NCBI RefSeq assembly: GCF_037478005.1
Contig: NZ_CP144164.1
Location: 2,294,001-2,358,000 of the forward strand
Direction of reading: 5' to 3'
From: Alteromonas sp. M12
GTDB taxonomy: Bacteria; Pseudomonadota; Gammaproteobacteria; Enterobacterales; Alteromonadaceae
DNA length: 64,000 bases
This document shows positions 19,749-28,798 of this stretch, piece after piece (the stretch's first letter is position 1; each line of letters opens with the position of its first letter). Both the position numbers and the translations under genes were made by a program. The notes under the pieces were generated by a model, which was not told the DNA's origin, searched no databases, and saw only the letters and a program-made list of their open reading frames with translations.

Positions 19749-20906
19749 ATGTCGGTTAAAATATCAGTGAGTCTGAATGTGAATATAAGCAGCAATTTTG
19801 ATTCTGGCAATATCGTCGTAATCAACGCAGAAAATCCAAAACAAATCGAATTACAAATAAGAAATGACAACCAGTCTGAATTTTATCAATGGTTTCATTT
19901 TAAATTAGATTCCACTCCCTTTTTAGAGCATAAGATTAAAATTAGTGACTTGGCTAAATCTGCCTATCCTGAAGGGTGGGAAGGTTATCAAGCTGTAGCG
20001 TCTTACGACCGACAGGAATGGTTTAGAGTCGACAGTGTCTTTGATGGTGACAATCTAACTATTTCCTTCACCCCAGAGCATAAACACACCTACTTTGCTT
20101 ACTTTGCACCCTACAGTTACGAACGACATTTAGATTTATTAGCTAGCGCCCAAGTGAATAACGATTGTCAATTGCACCATTTAGGTGAAACATTGGATGG
20201 TCGCGACATGTCAGTGTTAGAAATAGGGCAAGCCGAAGAAGAAAAACCCGTAGTTTGGATAACAGCAAGACAACATCCCGGCGAAACCATGGCTGAATGG
20301 TTAATTGAAGGGCTATTAATGCGTCTTTTCGATCCTGATGACGGAGTGGCCAGAAGATTGCTAGACAAAGCAATATTTTACGTTGTGCCTAACATGAACC
20401 CAGACGGTTCCGTCCGTGGTCATTTGCGCACTAATGCAGTTGGCACAAACCTGAATAGAGAATGGCAATCTCCTAGTTTAGAAAAAAGCCCTGAAGTCTT
20501 TTTGGTTATGCAGAAAATGCGTGAGACAGGGGTAGATCTGTTTTTAGATATTCATGGAGACGAATCGTTACCTTATAATTTTGTCGCCGGTGCTGAAGGA
20601 AATCCCGGCTACAGTAAAAGAATCGAAAAGTTAGAAAATGCGTTTAAGTCAGCTTTTTTAACGGTCACACCGGAATTCCAAGATGAGTTTGGTTACGACA
20701 AAGATGCACCTGGTGAAGGTAATATGACAGTGGCGACTAATGCGGTTGGACAATTATATGATTGTTTAGCTTATACCTTGGAAATGCCATTTAAAGATAA
20801 TGCGCTTTTGCCAGATGCGGCTTATGGCTGGTCTCCAGAAAGATGCAAACAGTTAGGTGAAGATTTACTCGTAGCCGTGAATGCTGTGATTGATGATTTA
20901 CGTTAG
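19749..20906 (+). CDS. M14 family zinc carboxypeptidase, cytosolic (CCP-like)
   Basis: A 385-residue metallocarboxypeptidase without a signal peptide. An N-terminal beta domain of about 125 residues precedes the catalytic domain, as in cytosolic carboxypeptidases of the M14D type. Zinc ligands are His and Glu in ARQHPGETMAEW and His in FLDIHGDESLPY. Substrate-binding residues lie in NMNPDGSVRGHLRTN and GTNLNREW, and the catalytic Glu is in YTLEMPFKD. Animal relatives remove glutamate side chains from tubulin. The bacterial substrate is not known to me. I chose the ATG at 19749, one codon after a TTG. Confidence 0.85.
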   Translation: MSVKISVSLNVNISSNFDSGNIVVINAENPKQIELQIRNDNQSEFYQWFHFKLDSTPFLEHKIKISDLAKSAYPEGWEGYQAVASYDRQEWFRVDSVFDGDNLTISFTPEHKHTYFAYFAPYSYERHLDLLASAQVNNDCQLHHLGETLDGRDMSVLEIGQAEEEKPVVWITARQHPGETMAEWLIEGLLMRLFDPDDGVARRLLDKAIFYVVPNMNPDGSVRGHLRTNAVGTNLNREWQSPSLEKSPEVFLVMQKMRETGVDLFLDIHGDESLPYNFVAGAEGNPGYSKRIEKLENAFKSAFLTVTPEFQDEFGYDKDAPGEGNMTVATNAVGQLYDCLAYTLEMPFKDNALLPDAAYGWSPERCKQLGEDLLVAVNAVIDDLR

Positions 20907-20970
20907 TGAAATAAAACACAATTAGAAACTTGTATTAAACACGATATAACAATAAAAAAAGGGGAGTCGT

Positions 20971-22644
20971 TTGGAAGTTTTTCATGATTTTTTAAAGCTA
21001 TTAGATAGTTTTTTAGGGGGCAATGCTCTGTTTCCATTTATCTTGTTGGGAACAGGTCTGTTTTTTACAATTTTTCTAGGTTTTCCGCAAATACGTTATT
21101 TTAAGCATGCGTGGAAAGTGGTTACCGGTAAGTTTGATAGTGATGATTCTCCCGGTGATACCAGTCATTTTAGAGCCTTAACTACAGCTTTATCCGGTAC
21201 TGTCGGTACCGGAAATATTAGTGGTGTAGCATTTGCTATTTTCCTCGGTGGACCAGCAGCATTGTTTTGGATGTGGGCGACTGCATTTTTTGGTATGACT
21301 ACCAAATTTGTTGAAGTGACCCTTTCTCATAAATATCGCGAAAAAACCGAAGATGGCACTATGGCTGGAGGCCCCATGTATTACATGGATAAACGTCTCA
21401 ATATGAAGTGGTTAGCGGTGGCATTTGCGATTGCAACGGTAATCAGTTCTTTCGGTACAGGTAATTTACCGCAAAGTAATGGTATTGCCACTAGTATTGA
21501 AGAGACCTTCGGCTTTGAACCTTGGATTGTTGGTAGTGTACTAGGGATTCTACTTGCGTTAGTCATCTTAGGTGGAATTCAACGTATAGCAGCGGTTACA
21601 TCTAAAATTGTGCCTTTTATGGCGCTGATTTATTTAATCGGAGCTTTAGCCGTAATCTTCGCCAATTTAGAAAATATCGGACCTTCATTTACGTCAATAT
21701 TCTCAGATTTGTTTACCGGTTCAGCAGCAACGGGAGGCTTCTTAGGCGCTTCTATTGCGTATGCATTTAACCGAGGTGTGAATCGTGGTTTATTCTCCAA
21801 TGAAGCGGGTCAAGGTTCAGCTCCCATCGCTCACGCGGCAGCAAAAACCAAAGAGCCTGTGTCTGAAGGTATGGTTTCAATATTAGAGCCGTTTATCGAT
21901 ACTATCGTTATTTGTACTTTGACCGGTCTCGTTATTTTATCTTCTGGTGTTTGGAAAGATAAACATATCAACCAATTCGAACGCTCCAGTTTAGAAATAG
22001 TCGCGGGTAGTTACTCTGAAGAAGATCCACAAGACAGAGAAAACTTGTACCACTATTTAAATAATATCGGTAGTTCAAGCGTTGAAAAATACAATGGTGA
22101 TATTCAAGTTGTATCTGGCAAAGCGGTGAGTAGTGGTTTTACGATTATTCATGCTCGTTCTTTGGCTGAAGATGTGATGTTTACCGTGGGTGGAAACGAA
22201 GATTTATTCACCGGCTCAGTCAAAATAGTGGATGGCAGCATTGTAAAAGAAAACTTGATTTTAACCGGGAAATCTTTGGTACACTCGGCGCGCTTAACCA
22301 CTATTGCATTTACTAAAGGCTTTTTCGGTGATTTTGGCCAATACATAGTTTCTGTTGGACTATTGTTGTTTGCCTTTTCGACTGCCATCGCGTGGTCTTA
22401 TTATGGTGATAGGGCAATGACTTATTTACTCGGGCCGCGCTCAGTAATGCCATACCGAGTGGTTTATGTTGCCGGTTTTGTTTGGGCTTCATTTTCAGAC
22501 ACTGAGTTAGTTTGGACATTGGCAAGTGTCGCTATCGTTGTCATGACTTTACCGAACTTGTTTGGTATTTTAATGCTCAGTAAAGAGATGAAAAGTTCGG
22601 TTAAGGATTATTGGGAAAGATTTAATAAAGAAAATAAATCCTGA
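20971..22644 (+). CDS. Sodium:alanine (AGCS family) amino-acid symporter with extra soluble domain
   Basis: An inner-membrane Na+-coupled alanine/glycine carrier of 557 residues. Family motifs are [24 protein letters not shown], shown here in part as [13 protein letters not shown], then [12 protein letters not shown] and [20 protein letters not shown]. Typical members have about 450-490 residues. This one has a hydrophilic insert of about 100 residues (roughly 333-435) between two late transmembrane helices. The TTG start has GGGGAG 4 nt upstream. A terminator hairpin follows the stop. The gene lies near an M14 carboxypeptidase and asparaginase, but no functional link is shown. Confidence 0.9.
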   Translation: MEVFHDFLKLLDSFLGGNALFPFILLGTGLFFTIFLGFPQIRYFKHAWKVVTGKFDSDDSPGDTSHFRALTTALSGTVGTGNISGVAFAIFLGGPAALFWMWATAFFGMTTKFVEVTLSHKYREKTEDGTMAGGPMYYMDKRLNMKWLAVAFAIATVISSFGTGNLPQSNGIATSIEETFGFEPWIVGSVLGILLALVILGGIQRIAAVTSKIVPFMALIYLIGALAVIFANLENIGPSFTSIFSDLFTGSAATGGFLGASIAYAFNRGVNRGLFSNEAGQGSAPIAHAAAKTKEPVSEGMVSILEPFIDTIVICTLTGLVILSSGVWKDKHINQFERSSLEIVAGSYSEEDPQDRENLYHYLNNIGSSSVEKYNGDIQVVSGKAVSSGFTIIHARSLAEDVMFTVGGNEDLFTGSVKIVDGSIVKENLILTGKSLVHSARLTTIAFTKGFFGDFGQYIVSVGLLLFAFSTAIAWSYYGDRAMTYLLGPRSVMPYRVVYVAGFVWASFSDTELVWTLASVAIVVMTLPNLFGILMLSKEMKSSVKDYWERFNKENKS

Positions 22645-22679
22645 TTTAGTAAAATATAAGCAATAATCGATTTGTGTAG

Positions 22680-22713
22680 CGTTGACGGAGGTAAAACTAC
22701 CGTCAACGTTTTG
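22680..22713 (+). terminator. Terminator-like hairpin between symporter and zinc-ribbon genes
   Basis: A perfect 9-bp stem CGTTGACGG/CCGTCAACG (22680-22688, 22700-22708) with an 11-nt loop is followed by TTTTG. It ends only about 17 nt before the next start codon, so it could also act as an attenuator for that operon. Confidence 0.75.
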
Positions 22714-22729
22714 TATTTGGAGTATAAAT

Positions 22730-23056
22730 ATGGCACTGATAGACTGCCCTTCGTGCAATAAGAAAATTTCCGATAAAGCGGATACTTGTTCCCATTGTGA
22801 TTTTCTGGTGGGCGATGCATCTGCTGAAGATCTGTTACGAAAAAAGAATTTAAACAAATTTAAGAAACAACACAGTATACAAAACCAGTCTTTGCTGGCG
22901 ATGTTGATGTTTGTGGCTGGCTTTGGTTTTATGTATTGGGGTGGGGCGCAACCCGGTGACCTGCAACATACTATGGCGATTGCCGTTTCCGTTACTGGTT
23001 TTGTTTGGTACGTGGTCAATCGAATTCGATTAATTTTTATAAAGCGAGCTAATTAG
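22730..23056 (+). CDS. Zinc-ribbon membrane protein of unknown function
   Basis: A 108-residue protein with a zinc ribbon at the N-terminus (CPSC at residues 6-9 and CSHC at 20-23), a basic linker (RKKNLNKFKKQ) and two hydrophobic helices (about 55-70 and 78-96) ending in RIRLIFIKRAN. It is probably a small inner-membrane protein with a cytoplasmic zinc finger. The ATG at 22730 follows GGAG at 22719-22722. An upstream TTG in the same frame would run through the terminator hairpin and is rejected. Its stop shares one base with the GTG of the next gene. Confidence 0.8.
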   Translation: MALIDCPSCNKKISDKADTCSHCDFLVGDASAEDLLRKKNLNKFKKQHSIQNQSLLAMLMFVAGFGFMYWGGAQPGDLQHTMAIAVSVTGFVWYVVNRIRLIFIKRAN

Positions 23057-23337
23057 TGAGTATAGATGCGTTAGTGTCGTCAATGACAAAAGATACCTAT
23101 GAAAAGCTGCTACAAGCAGTGGAAACGGGAAAATGGCTTGATGGTTTGCCCTTGACAGAAAGCCAACGAGAGAGCAGCATGCAAGCGGTTATGATGTATC
23201 AGGTTAAAGTTTTAAAACTTGATCAACATATGACGTTAAATGCTGATGGCCAAATTAATCATAAAAGCCGTCAACAACTTAAAGAGCAGTTTGCTCCACA
23301 AAGCAGCATAGCACGGTTCAAGCAGGATGATTTTTAA
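23056..23337 (+). CDS. yeaC: YeaC-like DUF1315 family protein
   Basis: A 93-residue cytoplasmic protein that matches E. coli YeaC: SMTKDTYEKLLQAVETGKW, then GLPLTESQRESSMQAVMMYQ and KSRQQLKEQF. The function is unknown. In E. coli, yeaC also lies next to msrB, gapA and ansA, so this is conserved gene order. The GTG start overlaps the preceding stop by one base, and its own 3' end overlaps the next ATG by 11 nt, so the three genes are translationally chained. Confidence 0.88.
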   Translation: MSIDALVSSMTKDTYEKLLQAVETGKWLDGLPLTESQRESSMQAVMMYQVKVLKLDQHMTLNADGQINHKSRQQLKEQFAPQSSIARFKQDDF

Positions 23338-26137
23338 ACACTTTTTTCGACCCAAATATCAGGATCCTAATCCGCAAGTTAGAATCCAAGCAATTGCAAA
23401 CTTAATCCCAGAAGAATCTCAACATAAGACTCAATTACACGAGCTCGCCTTTAATGACGAAGATCCAAATGTAAGTTTGGCTGCTTTAACGCGACTAAAT
23501 AGTTTCGCGCTGTGGTGTAAAATGGCTGAAACAGCCAAGTCTGAACGGGTTAAGAAACGGGCACAGATCACAGTGGAAAATGCTTTGTTTGAACAAGGTG
23601 ATTTGTTGATCACCGACCAGGAAAGACAAAGATTTATTGCTGAATGCAAAAGTAATTCATTGTTGGAAAAGCTGCTGCAATTACCATCGGTTAAAAATGA
23701 TGAGTCTGGTTTATTGCTCAAGGTATTAAACAAGCTAAATAAGCCCCATGTCACCAAACAACAATTTATCAATAGCAATAATGAAAAGGTACAACTGAGT
23801 TTATTGGCATTGATAGATGATGAGTCTACTCTAAATAAAGCGTTAAAAAGAACGGCTTTTAGTGGAGTAAAAGACGCGATTACCAGTAAGCTTCAAAAAA
23901 TCGAAGAAGCAAAACTCAAGCCCTTAGAAATTGAGAAAGACGCAAAATTAGTACTGTCTCGTTTATTGGCGTTAAAAGATAAATCTGACTATGCATTAAT
24001 CAAACAACAAAACCGAGAACTGACGGATTCATTTACTGCTCTGCAACAAGAATTTGCTTGTTTAAATGACGAAACAAAAGAGCAATTAAATACGCGCTTC
24101 GACGAAATTAGCCACAAAGTCACCAGCTTAATTCAACAATTAGCACCCAAGTTCGAAGCAGCAGAGCAATTTAAAGCGCTTAATGCACAGCTAGAAAAAA
24201 TTGCACAAAAAGTGAATTTAATTTTAGCTGAAGCGAATAAAGAGTTGTCACAAGATGTGGAAAAGGTAACTCTTGGGGCTGTGGAAGCTTATGAACATGC
24301 TTTGCAAGATTGTCAGCAACAATTAACTATAATATTTCCTGAACTATCCCACGATATTGGACTAAAACGAATTTGGGAATCTATTTCTTCACAAATTATT
24401 CAATGCCGTTCAACCTTAGAACGTTTGCCTGAATTTAAAAAAGCGGTGACTCTTGGTAAAGAGTTTATTGAGCAATTTAAACGTCTCAAGCCGCCTACAG
24501 ATATAAGCCAGATTAGTGCCTCTAAAGAGTATTTAACTGAGCAAACATCATATTGGAAAGCGTTGTCTGCGCCTTACGGTTCAGGTTGGCCTAAGGAACT
24601 TGAAGTTGAGTGGCAGGATTGCCGTAAAGCGTTTAACGCGGGATTAAAAAAGCTTTTAGATGATGTAAAACAGAACGAAAATCGCTGTAAAGCCAAGTTA
24701 AGAGCCATCGACGGACTGATTTCCCAAGGTAAATATAATGCTGCAATGGGCTTGTATGAAAAAGTCACAAGTTGGTATGAGCAACTTCCTGAACGCAATC
24801 AACATTTTGTTAGCCGTCAACTCCAAGCAATTAAAGAACAAGTTGAAAATCTAAAAGATTGGCAACAGTACATTGCTCAACCTCGTAAACCTACAGTGCT
24901 CAAAGAAGCCGAAACTATTGCTTTGCATCCATTGCCTGTTGAACAACAAGTCGCGGAGGTTAAACGCCTAAGAAGTGCTTGGAATAGTCTCGGCAATACA
25001 GACTCAGAGGCGGACACTATTCTTAACAAAGCCTTCGATATGGCGATTGAAAAAGCATTTGAACCTTGCCGCATACATTTCGCTGAGATGGAGTCTCAAC
25101 GCAAAGACAATGAACTGCAAAAGTTAGCATTAATCGAGCGCTGCAAATTATTGCAAACTGAAGAGAAATCAGTCAGTGCAATAGCGGAAGAAGTCAGTCA
25201 AATTCGACAGCAGTGGAAGCGTATTGGTAAAGTGGATTATAAGATATTAGATACAATCAATGAGGCATATTTAAATGCACTCAAACCACTAAAAGCGCAA
25301 ATTCAGCAATTCCACCATGACAACGCAGAATCTAAGCAAATGCTAATTAGCAAAGCGCAGGTGTTGCTTACCCATGAAGATATTAATGAAGCAATTGAGC
25401 AAGCCAAAAAGCTGCAACATCAGTGGAAAGAAATCGGTAATGCTGGTCGCAAACAAGACGCTTTATTATGGAAACAATTTAGACATGTTAATGACCAGTT
25501 ATTTGCAAAACGCAATGACATTCAAAACAACAATAAACAAGCATTGCAAAAAGGCATTGAAGAAGCTGAAGTTGCTTTGCAGGGGATTCAACAAGGAGCA
25601 GATGGTGCCGACAGTTTATCTGCTATTGAGAAAGTAGTTGAACAATTGCAGCAATTTAGAGCCAGTCTTGATGATAATGAACAGGTCTTAAAGTCGCTTA
25701 GCAGTAAATTAATCAAAATTGAGAAACAACTCGCCAGCAAAAAACGATCGGTGACTAGTGATAAGCAGCGCCGAATGTTAGATAACGTATTCAAATTGTT
25801 AGGCGGCTCAATCAGTGAGCAAGAAACTAAAGACTTAGTAGAGCAGTTACCCCAAGCATGGAGACAAGCTTACCTTAGTGATAAAGCGACTGATTTTAAC
25901 CGTAACCAAATTGCAGTTTTGTTGGAGATTCTTGGATCTGAAGAAAGTCCAAAAGAGGATTCTCAATTGCGTAAAAATCTGCAGTTACAAATGATGACCG
26001 ATAAGTTACAACACGGTGAACAGCTAGATAAAGACACATTACTATTACAGTTTATTCAACAAGGGAAATTAGCTGCAGAGGCGAGTGATAAAGATCGGCA
26101 GTTACTCGAACGGGTAAAATCCCACTTTATCAATTAA
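23327..26137 (+). CDS. DUF349 repeat protein, large, coiled-coil
   Basis: A 936-residue acidic and glutamine-rich protein. The N-terminal part (about 1-75) has HEAT-like helices (PQVRIQAIANLIP, NVSLAALTRLNS). The middle is long alpha-helix or coiled coil. From about residue 540 there are at least three DUF349 units with the L-x-x-x-W-K-x-x-G core: RSAWNSLG, RQQWKRIGKV and QHQWKEIGNAG. The function is unknown to me. Its tight coupling to YeaC and to the zinc-ribbon membrane protein suggests they act together, perhaps at the membrane. No signal peptide or enzyme motif is seen. Confidence 0.85.
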   Translation: MIFKHFFRPKYQDPNPQVRIQAIANLIPEESQHKTQLHELAFNDEDPNVSLAALTRLNSFALWCKMAETAKSERVKKRAQITVENALFEQGDLLITDQERQRFIAECKSNSLLEKLLQLPSVKNDESGLLLKVLNKLNKPHVTKQQFINSNNEKVQLSLLALIDDESTLNKALKRTAFSGVKDAITSKLQKIEEAKLKPLEIEKDAKLVLSRLLALKDKSDYALIKQQNRELTDSFTALQQEFACLNDETKEQLNTRFDEISHKVTSLIQQLAPKFEAAEQFKALNAQLEKIAQKVNLILAEANKELSQDVEKVTLGAVEAYEHALQDCQQQLTIIFPELSHDIGLKRIWESISSQIIQCRSTLERLPEFKKAVTLGKEFIEQFKRLKPPTDISQISASKEYLTEQTSYWKALSAPYGSGWPKELEVEWQDCRKAFNAGLKKLLDDVKQNENRCKAKLRAIDGLISQGKYNAAMGLYEKVTSWYEQLPERNQHFVSRQLQAIKEQVENLKDWQQYIAQPRKPTVLKEAETIALHPLPVEQQVAEVKRLRSAWNSLGNTDSEADTILNKAFDMAIEKAFEPCRIHFAEMESQRKDNELQKLALIERCKLLQTEEKSVSAIAEEVSQIRQQWKRIGKVDYKILDTINEAYLNALKPLKAQIQQFHHDNAESKQMLISKAQVLLTHEDINEAIEQAKKLQHQWKEIGNAGRKQDALLWKQFRHVNDQLFAKRNDIQNNNKQALQKGIEEAEVALQGIQQGADGADSLSAIEKVVEQLQQFRASLDDNEQVLKSLSSKLIKIEKQLASKKRSVTSDKQRRMLDNVFKLLGGSISEQETKDLVEQLPQAWRQAYLSDKATDFNRNQIAVLLEILGSEESPKEDSQLRKNLQLQMMTDKLQHGEQLDKDTLLLQFIQQGKLAAEASDKDRQLLERVKSHFIN

Positions 26138-26141
26138 ATGC

Positions 26142-26174
26142 AAAAATTGGCCGGTGAATTAACTTAATTCACCG
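26142..26174 (-). terminator. Possible terminator of ansA
   Basis: A 9-bp stem CGGTGAATT/AATTCACCG (26152-26160, 26166-26174) with a 5-nt loop overlaps the ansA stop. On the minus strand a T run follows 5 nt after the stem, which is further than ideal. Confidence 0.38.
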
Positions 26175-27172
26175 CGCAAATTTGTTATTAATTGACGTTT
26201 TATTTCTTCCACTGGAAGCTCTTTACTGAGCAGATAATGTAGTTTCGCTAATGCTGCTTCTGGTGTCATATCATGTCCAGACACCACTCCAACTTCACGC
26301 AATACATGACCGTTTGCATAGCCACTCATGTTCACTTTACCACTAAAACATTGTGTGCAATTTAGTACAATAATATTGTTCTGCTGGGCTTCTTTGAGTT
26401 GTGCTAACAACGCCGGGTTTTGCGGTGCATTACCGACACCATAACTCAATAAAATTAACGCTTTGACTGGTTGCTGTAAGGTGTTTCTAATGACTTCTGC
26501 ACTGATCCCCGGATACAAGGTTACTACACCTATGGGTTGTGCATTTACAGGGCTGACCTTCATTACTTTTTGGCTGTCTTGGCTGATTTTCCCAGCAATA
26601 AGTTCGATATCGATTCCCGCTCTAAGTAGTTCTGGATAATTTGGTGAGCCAAAAGCGTCAAAACCATCAGCGTCAACTTTGCGACTACGATTTCCACGAA
26701 ACAAACGGTTATTGAAATATAATGATACTTCGGAAATAGGGTAGTTAGCCGCGATGTAAAGGGCATTTAACAGGTTTACTTGACCGTCTGAACGCAATTC
26801 AGCAAGAGGAATTTGCGAGCCTGTCACAATCACTGGTTTGCCTAAGTCTTCTAACATGAAGGATAGCGCTGAAGCCGTATATGCCATCGTATCAGTACCA
26901 TGCAAGATAATAAAACCATCATAGTCGGCATAGTTAGCACTGATATCATCGGCGATGTTTTGCCAATCATGGGGGCTCATGTCTGAAGAATCGATTAGAC
27001 TTTGATACTCCTGAATCGTAAATTCGGGCATCTCAGGGCGATGAAATTCAGGCATATTATTAAGGGTCTCGGTCAAAAAACCAGAGACTGGAACATAACC
27101 ATGGGATGAAGGGCGCATACCAATTGTGCCGCCAGTATAGGCCACGTAAATTCGTTTTTTAGTGTGAGTCAT
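26159..27172 (-). CDS. ansA: L-asparaginase type I (cytoplasmic)
   Basis: A 337-residue type I asparaginase that deamidates asparagine to aspartate in the cytoplasm. The first catalytic threonine is in AYTGGTIGMRPS near residue 15. The second is in ILHGTDTMAYTASALSF, and the substrate serine lies in QSLIDSSDMSPHDW. There is no signal peptide, which separates it from the periplasmic AnsB type. It converges on the DUF349 gene and diverges from the M24 peptidase gene. It belongs to the conserved yeaC/gapA/ansA neighbourhood of gammaproteobacteria, without the pncA gene that follows it in E. coli. Confidence 0.94.
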   Translation of the reverse strand: MTHTKKRIYVAYTGGTIGMRPSSHGYVPVSGFLTETLNNMPEFHRPEMPEFTIQEYQSLIDSSDMSPHDWQNIADDISANYADYDGFIILHGTDTMAYTASALSFMLEDLGKPVIVTGSQIPLAELRSDGQVNLLNALYIAANYPISEVSLYFNNRLFRGNRSRKVDADGFDAFGSPNYPELLRAGIDIELIAGKISQDSQKVMKVSPVNAQPIGVVTLYPGISAEVIRNTLQQPVKALILLSYGVGNAPQNPALLAQLKEAQQNNIIVLNCTQCFSGKVNMSGYANGHVLREVGVVSGHDMTPEAALAKLHYLLSKELPVEEIKRQLITNLRGELS

Positions 27173-27327
27173 TATTTTTTATGTCTATTAATGCAATGCC
27201 GACATTCTAACCTGAAATATTCCCTTATTGACGATATATTGTTGTAATTTCACTGAGTATTTACAAAAATGATGATAACGAGGTAACTATCTAAAGTGGG
27301 TAGTTTTTCAAAAGCAAAGGACAAATT

Positions 27328-28671
27328 TTGATTAATATAAAGACAGTTACTTTATTAACGATAATTCTAGTAAGCACTTTGTTCGCAGCGACTTCCCACT
27401 CAGAAGAAGTGTTGAGTATGCGCGAACGTGCAGCATTAATAGATGACATACTCAAAGATCGTCTTGAGCGAACGCTTCCCAAGTTGATGGAGCGGGAAGG
27501 GATCGACATGTGGATTTTGATATCTAGGGAGTATAACGAAGATCCAGTGTTAAAAACCATGTTACCAGCAACCTGGTTATCGGCTAGACGCAGAACTATT
27601 TTGGTGCTGTTTAATCCCGGAAATGGACAAGCTGTGGAACGTCTTGCAGTAAGTCGATACGACGTCGATAGCATGTTTAGAAAAGGATGGGATAAAGAAA
27701 AACAACCCAACCAATGGCAACGCCTTGTGGAATTAATAAAACAAAAAAATCCACAAAAAATAGCCCTCAATAAATCTGCTCATTTTGCTTTAGCTGATGG
27801 TCTGAGTGCAACAGAATACCAAGAGTTAATGGACGCTTTGCCTTCCGAGCTATCCAACAAAGTGGTTTCATCACAAAATTTAGCCATCGCGTGGTTAGAA
27901 ACCCGTAGCGGCAAAGAAATGGAAGTGTATCCAAGCTTAATTAAAATCGGTCATCGCTTAATTGCTGAGGCTTTTTCCAATCAGGTTATTACTCCCGGAG
28001 AAACAACTACGGAAGATGTGGTTTGGTGGTTAAGGGAAAAAAGCAGAGAACTAAAATTAACCAATTGGTTTCATCCATCCGTTTCAATTCAACGCTCAAG
28101 TACAGTGAAGTTTGACCATTTAAAAGCTTTTACAGCTAGCAATGCGGAACAGGTTATTCAAGCGGGTGACCTTTTGCACGTGGACTTCGGATTGGTTTAT
28201 TTGCGTTTACATTCTGATCAACAACAGCATGCTTATGTGTTAAAACCAGGTGAGACGGATGCACCTGACTATCTGCAAAAGGCATTTACAAAAGCTAATC
28301 GATTACAAGATATTTTTACCAATAACTTCAAACCAGGACGAACTGGAAATGAAGTACTAAAGATGTCTAGAGAGCAAGCTATTGCTGAGGGTATTAAACC
28401 CTCAATTTATACTCACCCAATTGGTTATCATGGTCATGCAGCTGGAACCACTCTTGGGATGTGGGATTCTCAAGGTGGTGTGCCGGTCACAGGTGATTAT
28501 CCCTTGCACCTCAACACCGCTTATTCCATCGAATTGAATGCCGCTTCTTTTATTCCAGAATGGAAAAAGGAAATTCGGATTATGTTAGAGGAAAATGCAT
28601 TTTTTGATAGTAGCGGAGTGCATTACCTAGATGGCCGGCAAACAAAACTCCACCTAATTCAGCCTAAATAG
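27328..28671 (+). CDS. Exported M24 family metallopeptidase (Xaa-Pro dipeptidase/creatinase-like)
   Basis: A 447-residue pita-bread-fold enzyme with a cleavable signal peptide (hydrophobic residues 6-22, likely cut near SHS-EE), so it should act in the periplasm. The N-terminal creatinase-like domain (MEREGIDMWILISREYNEDP) precedes the M24 domain. Candidate metal ligands are Asp in LHVDFG, Asp in LHSDQQ, His in THPIGYHGH, Glu in YSIELNA and Glu in IMLEENAFF, so the full set of five appears present. The TTG start has AGGA 6 nt upstream. The natural substrate is unclear. Confidence 0.86.
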   Translation: MINIKTVTLLTIILVSTLFAATSHSEEVLSMRERAALIDDILKDRLERTLPKLMEREGIDMWILISREYNEDPVLKTMLPATWLSARRRTILVLFNPGNGQAVERLAVSRYDVDSMFRKGWDKEKQPNQWQRLVELIKQKNPQKIALNKSAHFALADGLSATEYQELMDALPSELSNKVVSSQNLAIAWLETRSGKEMEVYPSLIKIGHRLIAEAFSNQVITPGETTTEDVVWWLREKSRELKLTNWFHPSVSIQRSSTVKFDHLKAFTASNAEQVIQAGDLLHVDFGLVYLRLHSDQQQHAYVLKPGETDAPDYLQKAFTKANRLQDIFTNNFKPGRTGNEVLKMSREQAIAEGIKPSIYTHPIGYHGHAAGTTLGMWDSQGGVPVTGDYPLHLNTAYSIELNAASFIPEWKKEIRIMLEENAFFDSSGVHYLDGRQTKLHLIQPK

Positions 28672-28798
28672 AGCATGATTTATAACACTTTCTAGAAATA
28701 AAAAGTGTTACAGGATTTATATTATCAAGCTAGTCTCGAAGTGCTTTGTTATGCTTGACATCTAACAATAAAAACACGCACTAACACAGGAAAAAAAT

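Noticed and set aside
22570..23019. 149-codon minus-strand frame over the symporter end and zinc-ribbon gene
   Set aside because: It runs antisense to a coherent operon with good ribosome sites, crosses a terminator hairpin, and shows no family features.
28683..28710. Hairpin TAACACTTT/AAAGTGTTA after the M24 peptidase gene as a terminator
   Set aside because: The 9-bp stem is real but AT-rich and no U tract follows, so terminator function is not supported.
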